11,658 nucleotides of DNA from an uncultured Alphaproteobacteria bacterium (GTDB taxonomy: Bacteria > Pseudomonadota > Alphaproteobacteria > RF32 > CAG-239). The stretch's first letter is position 1, and every line of letters starts with the position of its first letter. This document shows positions 6,170-11,658 of the stretch, piece by piece. The stretch is taken from contig CAJTMA010000024.1 of the NCBI GenBank assembly GCA_910577205.1, positions 1-11,658 of the forward strand. Direction: 5' to 3'. A program made the position numbers and the translations under genes. The notes below the pieces were generated by a model that saw only the letters and a list, made by a program, of their open reading frames with translations, was not told the DNA's origin and made no database searches.

Positions 6170-8464
6170 ATGCATAAACCTACTGATCCTTTAGAAATTA
6201 AAATTCTGATGTTTTATGAGGGGCTGGCAGAGAATAACGCAACCTCCCGCGCCGTCAGAGAGCTAAAAAAAGACTTGGAAGCCAAAGAAGCAAAAGTCAT
6301 TGTTTCGGAATCGCCTACCGATGCCAGGGCTGTCATCGCCTCTGACCCGGAAATACAGTGCGTTCTGCTGAACTATGATGAAAATGACGAGCAATGCCCA
6401 AGCAAGTTATGCCGCATTTTGCAAGATATCCGCGCCAGAAATGCCAATCTTCCGGTTTTCCTGCTTTCTGACCGTTATAAGGCTTCTGCCATTCCCTCGG
6501 ATATTCTTGACAAAGTCAGCGATTTTATCTGGATTTTGGAAGACACGTCAGATTTTATCGCCGGGCGGATTTTGGCAGCCACAGAACGCTACCGCGAATT
6601 TGTCCTGCCGCCGATGTTTAAAGCGCTGGCTGATTTTGCAAAGGTTCACGAATACTCATGGCACACGCCGGGACACACCGGCGGCACAGGTTTTCTGAAA
6701 TCTCCTGCCGGACGCGCTTTCTTTAACTTCTTCGGTGAACCGATATTCCGTTCAGACCTTTCAATCTCCGTTGGCGAGCTTGGTTCTCTGCTTGACCACT
6801 CAGGCCCTATCGGCGAGAGCGAAAAATATGCCGCGCGGGTTTTCGGCGCCGACAGGACATACCATGTCACCAACGGCACTTCCACTTCAAACCGCGTTGT
6901 GCTGCTCGCCAGCGTTACCCGCAACCAAGTGGCTTTATGCGACCGTAACTGCCATAAGTCTGTTGAGCACGCAATTACCATGTCCGGCGCTATTCCGACC
7001 TATCTTGTGCCAACCCGCAACCAATACGGCATTATCGGACCGATTTTGCCGGCAAAAATGACCAAAGAAGCCATTGCCATATCAATTAAAGAGAATCCGC
7101 TGGTGAGCGATGAGGTTGATGCGAATCCGGTTCATGCGGTGATTACCAATTCCACCTATGACGGTTTGTGCTATAATGTTGAAAAGGTCAAAGAGCTTTT
7201 GGGACAAAGCGTTGACCGCTTGCATTTTGACGAAGCCTGGTATGGTTATGCGCGGTTTAATCCTCTTTATAAAGACCGTTATGCCATGAACGGCAATATC
7301 AAAGATTTTGACCGCAGCGGCCCGACTGTTTTTGCCACCCAATCAACTCACAAATTATTGGCGGCCTTTTCACAAGCCTCTATGCTTCATGTGCGCGAAG
7401 GGCGGAATCCGATTGAGCATTTGCGTTTGAACGAAGCCTTTATGATGCAGGCTTCCACCTCGCCGTTCTATCCGATTATCGCCACAAATGACATCAGCGC
7501 GGCAATGATGGATGGCCCTGGCGGCAAGACTTTGACGGATATTTCTATCCGCGAGGCGGTTTCTTTCCGCAAAACCGTTGCCCGGATTCATGCCGAGCAC
7601 AAAGCCAATAATGACTGGTTCTTCAATATCTGGCAGCCGGATTATATTACCGATCCGGACAGTGGGCAGAAAATGCCTTTCCATGAAGCACCGACTGATT
7701 TGCTGGCAAAAAATCCGGCTTGCTGGCTGCTGCATCCGAATGACAGCTGGCACGGTTTTGGCGATATTGACGAGGGGTTCTGTATGCTTGACCCCATCAA
7801 GGTTTCTGTCACCACTCCCGGAATGAGCGATAACGGAGAGCTGAAAGACAAAGGCATTCCGGCCGCTTTGCTGACCTCTTATCTGGATGCCAAAGGAATC
7901 GTGGTAGAAAAAACGACAGACTTTACTGTTTTGTTCCTGTTTTCTATCGGCGTTACCAACGGCAAATGGGGAACGCTGCTCAACGCCTTGTTTGAGTTTA
8001 AGCGCGACTATGACAGCAATACGCCGCTGGAGCGCGTCATTCCGTCTTTAGCTGCAGATTATCCCGAACGCTATAAAGGCATGGGCTTAAAAGATTTGGC
8101 GGATGAGATGTTTGCTGCCATGAAAGAGCTCGGTACAACCAAAGCGCTGGCAGCCGGATTTGCCGAACTGCCGCACCCAGATATGAGCCCGGTTCAGGCT
8201 TATGAAAATCTGGTGCATAACAACGTGGAAAAAGTCAAAGTTGATGATATGGCAGGAAGAACCGTTGCCACTGGTGTGGTTCCCTATCCGCCTGGAATTC
8301 CATTGCTTATGCCGGGCGAGAATGCCGGTCCGGCTGACGGCCCGCTGCTTGGCTATCTGAAATCATTACAGGCTTTTGACAGGCGTTTCCCAGGCTTCAC
8401 CCATGATACGCACGGCGTTGAAGTCACTGACGGGGTTTATGAAATCCTCTGTCTTAAAAAGTAA
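6170..8464 (+). CDS. adiA: PLP-dependent arginine decarboxylase, AdiA-like
   Basis: The enzyme should convert arginine to agmatine and CO2 in the cytoplasm, consuming a proton. It has the layout of the large inducible Orn/Lys/Arg decarboxylases: an N-terminal receiver-like wing domain (about 10-140), the fold-type I PLP domain (about 150-605) and a C-terminal domain (about 615-764). K395 in STHKLLAAFSQAS is the PLP lysine, D354 in HFDEAWY binds the pyridine nitrogen, and H263 lies in DRNCHKS. SGPIGE (211-216) and HFDEAWYGYARF (352-363) match E. coli AdiA better than lysine decarboxylase CadA. Length (764) is close to AdiA (about 755). AAGGGG at 6157-6162 precedes the ATG, and the gap to adiC is 18 bases, so the two are probably co-transcribed. 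No AdiY-like regulator is present between or beside them. Arginine specificity is inferred from similarity and the antiporter. Confidence 0.9.
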   Translation: MHKPTDPLEIKILMFYEGLAENNATSRAVRELKKDLEAKEAKVIVSESPTDARAVIASDPEIQCVLLNYDENDEQCPSKLCRILQDIRARNANLPVFLLSDRYKASAIPSDILDKVSDFIWILEDTSDFIAGRILAATERYREFVLPPMFKALADFAKVHEYSWHTPGHTGGTGFLKSPAGRAFFNFFGEPIFRSDLSISVGELGSLLDHSGPIGESEKYAARVFGADRTYHVTNGTSTSNRVVLLASVTRNQVALCDRNCHKSVEHAITMSGAIPTYLVPTRNQYGIIGPILPAKMTKEAIAISIKENPLVSDEVDANPVHAVITNSTYDGLCYNVEKVKELLGQSVDRLHFDEAWYGYARFNPLYKDRYAMNGNIKDFDRSGPTVFATQSTHKLLAAFSQASMLHVREGRNPIEHLRLNEAFMMQASTSPFYPIIATNDISAAMMDGPGGKTLTDISIREAVSFRKTVARIHAEHKANNDWFFNIWQPDYITDPDSGQKMPFHEAPTDLLAKNPACWLLHPNDSWHGFGDIDEGFCMLDPIKVSVTTPGMSDNGELKDKGIPAALLTSYLDAKGIVVEKTTDFTVLFLFSIGVTNGKWGTLLNALFEFKRDYDSNTPLERVIPSLAADYPERYKGMGLKDLADEMFAAMKELGTTKALAAGFAELPHPDMSPVQAYENLVHNNVEKVKVDDMAGRTVATGVVPYPPGIPLLMPGENAGPADGPLLGYLKSLQAFDRRFPGFTHDTHGVEVTDGVYEILCLKK

Positions 8465-8471
8465 GCATTTT

Positions 8472-8498
8472 GCCCCTCCCGTGACTTTCGGGAGGGGC
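8472..8498 (+). terminator. Hairpin terminator of the adiC-adiA unit
   Basis: A perfect 10-bp GC-rich stem, GCCCCTCCCG (8472-8481) with CGGGAGGGGC (8489-8498), has a seven-base loop and starts seven bases after the adiA stop. A/T-rich sequence follows, with the longest T run only at 8518-8524, so the U tract directly after the stem is imperfect. The stem itself is strong enough to call. Confidence 0.75.
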
Positions 8499-8572
8499 TA
8501 TTTATAAAAATTTTATCTTTTTTTAAATCTCTCTGACTATCATTCTGCCAAAATAACCATAGAGAGCAGAAA

Positions 8573-9871
8573 ATGAAACCTTTTCTTATTCGTTTAGAAC
8601 ATTTACAGGCTTTAATCTCCCCTTTAAGCGCCTTTTTTCTGGGCACTATTCTCACCTGCTGCGCTTATTCGCTGCTGACGTCTTATCTCTCTTTGAATAT
8701 GGCGCAAAACGGCATTCCGACATCTGTCGCCGGGCTGGTGCTTTCTGCTTATTACATCGGCTATGTGTTTGCGGCGCTCAGCGCTTATCATACAATTAAC
8801 AAAGCCGGGCACATTCGCGCTTTTTCCAGCTATATTTCCGTTTTTTCTGCATTAGCTCTGATGCACTACTATTCGCAAAATACTATCGTTTGGGGGATAT
8901 TGCGCTTATTGGAAGGATACTGCCTCGGGTCGGCAATGATGTGTCTGGAAAGCTGGCTGAACACCCGCGCCAATAATAATAACCGAGGGACTATCATGTC
9001 TTTATACATGATTACAACTTATCTCGGCTCTTCTCTCGGGCAGTTGCTGCTCAATATTCCGACAACCAGCGGCGTTACGATTTACATAACCGTTTCAGTG
9101 CTGTTCTCGATTGCGCTGGTTCCAATATCGCTTACAGCTTTGCCCACTCCGGATATCAGCGTTTACCAATCCATGTCCTTGAAACGGCTATACAAGGCCA
9201 GTCCGGTGGGCGTTATTGGCTGCGCCGTCAGCGGTATTTTTGTCGGCACTTTTTATATTCTCGGGCCAATATATACCGCTCATAACGGTTTAACGGTGGA
9301 AACGACGTCCCTGTTTATGTTTTTCGGCGTGTTGGGCGGAATGTCTGCCCAACTTCCGGTCGGAAAACTCTCTGACCGTATGGACAGAAGATTTGTTATG
9401 TTATGGATATGCAGCGCCTTATTCCTGACAGCTCCCTGGGTTCAGCATTTTATTCATGAAGGACGGACGGCAATTGCTGTTTCGGCATTTATTCTGGGCT
9501 GCGGCACATTTGTGTTATATCCGATTTGCGTGTCGCACGTTAACGACAAGATTGCCGATGCCGAAAGAGTGCGTGCCAGCGGATTGCTTATTCTGTTGCA
9601 AAGCTTAGGGATGATTGGCGGACCGATTGTGGTTTCATTCTTTATGCAACATTTCGGGACAATTTGTTTTGCACTGTCCTACTCATTGTGTGCCGGAGCA
9701 TTCGTTCTGTTTGCTTTGCATTTTGTAACATTCAGGCCAAAGGTCAATTATCTCAATGTGACGCCAACCGACCCAATGCCGACAACGCCAACCCATGTTT
9801 TTCATGAGCTGACGCAAGACGATACACTCATGGACAAAGCCAAAAGCATTTTTCAGGAAAAGAAACATTAA
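8573..9871 (+). CDS. MFS transporter, YcaD-like
   Basis: This is a major facilitator superfamily membrane protein of 432 residues with about 12 hydrophobic segments, falling into two halves with a central loop at about 190-210. The motif ESWLNTRANNNNRG (126-139) is typical of the YcaD-like branch common in Proteobacteria. PVGKLSDRMDRR (262-273) is the MFS motif A repeat of the second half. The hydrophilic C-terminus (about 388-432) is cytoplasmic. Substrates of this branch are poorly known, so no substrate can be named. The ATG at 8573 keeps the whole first helix; its Shine-Dalgarno is weak (AGAGAG at 8561-8566). The terminator hairpin upstream suggests a separate transcription unit from adiA, although I see no convincing promoter in 8499-8572. 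Confidence 0.85.
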   Translation: MKPFLIRLEHLQALISPLSAFFLGTILTCCAYSLLTSYLSLNMAQNGIPTSVAGLVLSAYYIGYVFAALSAYHTINKAGHIRAFSSYISVFSALALMHYYSQNTIVWGILRLLEGYCLGSAMMCLESWLNTRANNNNRGTIMSLYMITTYLGSSLGQLLLNIPTTSGVTIYITVSVLFSIALVPISLTALPTPDISVYQSMSLKRLYKASPVGVIGCAVSGIFVGTFYILGPIYTAHNGLTVETTSLFMFFGVLGGMSAQLPVGKLSDRMDRRFVMLWICSALFLTAPWVQHFIHEGRTAIAVSAFILGCGTFVLYPICVSHVNDKIADAERVRASGLLILLQSLGMIGGPIVVSFFMQHFGTICFALSYSLCAGAFVLFALHFVTFRPKVNYLNVTPTDPMPTTPTHVFHELTQDDTLMDKAKSIFQEKKH

Positions 9872-9898
9872 AAATGGCTCTCATTAAGAGAGCCTTTT
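9871..9898. terminator. Bidirectional terminator between the MFS gene and gltX
   Basis: GGCTCTC (9876-9882) pairs with GAGAGCC (9888-9894) around an ATTAA loop. A run of A precedes the stem and TTTT follows, so it can terminate both the + strand MFS gene and the convergent gltX. Confidence 0.82.
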
Positions 9899-9900
9899 AG

Positions 9901-11334
9901 TTAGGATAAGTTTGCCAAAGCGGCGTTAATGCGGTTTAAGGTTTCTTCCTTGCCCAAAACCACTGCCAATTCCGTTGCACCGCCCGGGGTCGTTTCCTTA
10001 CCGCTCAAAGCAATACGCACCGGATAAAGCACTTGGCCGTTTTTCAATCCGTTATCGGCAGCCAGAGCTTTTAAGGTTTCAAACAAAGCTTCATTGCTCC
10101 ATTCTGTTTGTTTCGCCAGAACGTCAGCAGCCAGAGCCAGTGATGTTTTGGCAATTTCAGCGTCTGATTTCATCTTTTTATTGGAATAAAGCTCAGATGA
10201 GAATGCCGGAACTTGTTCAATAAAATCAATCTGCGCCGGAATATCGTTCAGAACCTCAATGCGGGACTGCAAAACTTTGCTCAATTCCGTTTCATTGACT
10301 TGACGGGAAAGAACCTGGCGATAGAACGGCTCTGCCAATTTGTGGAATTCTTCAGCCGGCAAGGCACGAATGTAACAACCGTTCATCCAGGTCAATTTGG
10401 TAATGTCAAAAATTGCCGGGGATTTGTTCAGACGTTCCGCCGTGAAAGCTTTTTTCAATTCATCCAGAGAAAAGATTTCCTGTTCCGTTCCCGGATTCCA
10501 GCCCAGCAGGGCAATATAGTTGAGGATAGCTTCCGGCAGATAGCCCTTGGCAACCAAATCTTGGAAAGAAGCATCGCCATTGCGTTTGCTGAGCTTATGC
10601 TGCGCGTCTTTCATTACCTGCGGAACATGGACGTAGGTCGGCGGGGTCCAGCCGAAAGACTCATATATCAGGTTATATTTCGGGGTGGACGAAATATATT
10701 CATTGCCGCGGACAACATGGGTAATTTCCATCAGGTGATCATCTACCACATTCGCGAAGTTATAAGTCGGGAAACCGTCAGATTTCAGCAAAACGCCTTC
10801 ATCCAAATCATCATAGTCAATTTCGATATCGCCGTAAACAACATCATGGAATTTGGATTTTCCGGTTTTGTTAATCGTCTGGCGCACCACGAATTTTTCA
10901 CCGGCGGCAATACGTTTGCGGGCTTCTTCTACGCTTAAAAGCTTGCAAGGGTCTTTAAACTTAACCGGAATCGCATTTTCGTCATCGCTGTCTTCCGTGT
11001 CGTTTGCCGCGCAGAAGCAATAATGCGCACCACCCAAATCCACCAGCTTATGGGCATATTCGGCATAAATCGGCTTGCGTTCAGACTGAACATAAGGGCC
11101 ATAATTGCCGCCGATGTCCGGACCTTCATCCCAGTTCATGCCAACACGTTTCAATGTGGCATAAATAATGTCGGTCGCCCCTTCAACAAAGCGTTTTTGG
11201 TCGGTATCTTCAATACGCAAAACAAAATCGCCGTTTTCTGCTTTGGCAATCAAATATTCATACAAAGCCGTGCGGAGGTTGCCGATGTGCATATAACCGG
11301 TTGGGCTGGGAGCAAAACGTGTACGGGTTTTCAT
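9901..11334 (-). CDS. gltX: Glutamyl-tRNA synthetase
   Basis: This enzyme charges tRNA-Glu with glutamate; in organisms lacking GlnRS it also mischarges tRNA-Gln for the GatCAB route. It is a class I synthetase: the HIGH motif appears as HIGN (16-19, inside FAPSPTGYMHIGNLRTALYE) and KMSKS as KLSKR (247-251). C107, C109 and C130 may be remnants of the zinc site; the usual fourth ligand is not obvious. At 477 residues the length is normal. The patterns RFVEGATDIIY (48-58), VLLKSDGFPTYNFANVVDDH (181-200) and HKLSKRNGDASFQDL (246-260) resemble Firmicutes and Bacteroidetes enzymes more than typical proteobacterial ones. I chose the ATG at 11334 over a GTG nine bases upstream because the Shine-Dalgarno covers that GTG. 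The gene converges on the MFS gene. Confidence 0.95.
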   Translation of the reverse strand: MKTRTRFAPSPTGYMHIGNLRTALYEYLIAKAENGDFVLRIEDTDQKRFVEGATDIIYATLKRVGMNWDEGPDIGGNYGPYVQSERKPIYAEYAHKLVDLGGAHYCFCAANDTEDSDDENAIPVKFKDPCKLLSVEEARKRIAAGEKFVVRQTINKTGKSKFHDVVYGDIEIDYDDLDEGVLLKSDGFPTYNFANVVDDHLMEITHVVRGNEYISSTPKYNLIYESFGWTPPTYVHVPQVMKDAQHKLSKRNGDASFQDLVAKGYLPEAILNYIALLGWNPGTEQEIFSLDELKKAFTAERLNKSPAIFDITKLTWMNGCYIRALPAEEFHKLAEPFYRQVLSRQVNETELSKVLQSRIEVLNDIPAQIDFIEQVPAFSSELYSNKKMKSDAEIAKTSLALAADVLAKQTEWSNEALFETLKALAADNGLKNGQVLYPVRIALSGKETTPGGATELAVVLGKEETLNRINAALANLS

Positions 11335-11342
11335 TTTTAACA

Positions 11343-11347
11343 CCTTT
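11343..11347 (-). promoter_or_regulatory. Shine-Dalgarno that decides the gltX start
   Basis: AAAGG on the - strand (11343-11347) lies eight bases before the ATG at 11334. The in-frame GTG at 11341-11343 begins at the last base of this site, so it is unlikely to be the start. Confidence 0.6.
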
Positions 11348-11475
11348 ATTTTTGTTATTTCATATTGTTTTCAAAATAACGCAAAAAATTATTTACGCAA
11401 GCGTTTTAACGACCTTAATCCCCGCCAAACTATCTATCTCATATAGACAAACCCAAACCCGACCCTTATTAATGA

Positions 11476-11504
11476 TTGACAGATTGCAGCGGGCGTGCTA
11501 TGCT
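11476..11504 (+). promoter_or_regulatory. Sigma-70-type promoter with extended -10
   Basis: A perfect -35 TTGACA (11476-11481) and TATGCT (11499-11504) are 17 bases apart, and TG at 11496-11497 makes an extended -10. Transcription should start near 11511, giving a leader of about 34 bases before the ATG at 11545. The rest of 11344-11544 must also hold the gltX promoter on the - strand, which I could not place. Confidence 0.75.
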
Positions 11505-11544
11505 TATCTTGAGCTTTGGTCTGGTTATACTTGTGAGGTGTATC

Positions 11545-11658
11545 ATGAAAATGATTTCTGTCGGCATTTCTTTATGTCTGCTTCCATTCTCTGTTGGAGC
11601 TATGGACGCTTCTTTTTCACGCACCGACCTCATAGATCTGAATCAAAAGCCAATCTTC
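11545..11658 (+). CDS. Secreted or periplasmic protein, N-terminus only
   Basis: The first 38 codons are visible and the frame is open to the right edge. The start MKMISVGISLCLLPFSVGA is a typical Sec signal peptide, with a probable signal peptidase I cut after VGA (residue 19). The mature start MDASFSRTDLIDLNQK is not one I recognise. GAGG at 11535-11538 is six bases before the ATG, and a strong promoter lies upstream, so the gene is probably well expressed. Function cannot be told from this fragment. Confidence 0.75.
   Translation, partial: MKMISVGISLCLLPFSVGAMDASFSRTDLIDLNQKPIF

Noticed and set aside
7370..7753. Open frame of 127 codons on the - strand inside adiA
   Set aside because: It is a shadow of the decarboxylase gene, with no start signal and no recognisable domain.
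8499..8572. Promoter for the MFS gene (TATCAT at 8538-8543)
   Set aside because: The -10 is acceptable but there is no recognisable -35 at a proper distance, so I did not list it.
10213..10938. Open frame of 241 codons on the + strand opposite gltX
   Set aside because: It lies wholly inside gltX, whose - strand protein has all synthetase motifs. The antisense protein matches no family I know and has no convincing Shine-Dalgarno.

Overview
The window looks like chromosomal DNA from a Gram-negative bacterium of moderate GC content. An Mla-type lipid transporter, an outer-membrane-type lipoprotein and signal-peptide-bearing proteins imply a double membrane. The STAS-MlaE fusion, the PqiC-like lipoprotein and the ESWLN-type MFS carrier fit an alphaproteobacterium, possibly a host-associated one, but no marker gene fixes the taxon. 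The glutamyl-tRNA synthetase reads more like the Firmicutes/Bacteroidetes type than the usual alphaproteobacterial one.

Layout. Positions 1-198 hold the right end of a GC-rich minisatellite with a 31-32 bp period; the array runs off the left edge. A compact four-gene operon on the + strand follows (327-3547): STAS-MlaE permease, MlaF ATPase, MlaD MCE protein and a PqiC-like lipoprotein. It ends in a bidirectional terminator shared with a convergent gene. That gene (3590-4501, - strand) encodes a DUF1189-like membrane protein with a histone-H1-like Lys/Ala/Pro tail. Divergent from it lies a two-gene unit (4670-8464): an AdiC-like arginine/agmatine antiporter and an AdiA-like arginine decarboxylase, closed by a strong hairpin. 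Next comes a YcaD-like MFS transporter (8573-9871), which converges on gltX (9901-11334, - strand) across another shared terminator. At the right edge a good extended -10 promoter drives a truncated gene for a secreted protein (11545 onward).

How the genes work together. The first operon should form an ABC complex moving phospholipids or other lipids between inner and outer membranes: MlaE/MlaF in the inner membrane, MlaD spanning into the periplasm, and the lipoprotein probably at the outer membrane. The antiporter and decarboxylase form a minimal arginine-dependent acid resistance module. Arginine enters, is decarboxylated with consumption of a cytoplasmic proton, and agmatine leaves. All the AdiC binding residues I could check are conserved, and the PLP lysine of the decarboxylase is present. 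The antiporter carries an extra C-terminal membrane segment and a His-containing tail that the E. coli protein lacks.

Most of the window is ordinary, well-packed core genome. The unusual parts are the minisatellite, the membrane protein with the H1-like tail, the antiporter extension and the atypical gltX. I see no phage, insertion sequence, CRISPR array, tRNA or rRNA.
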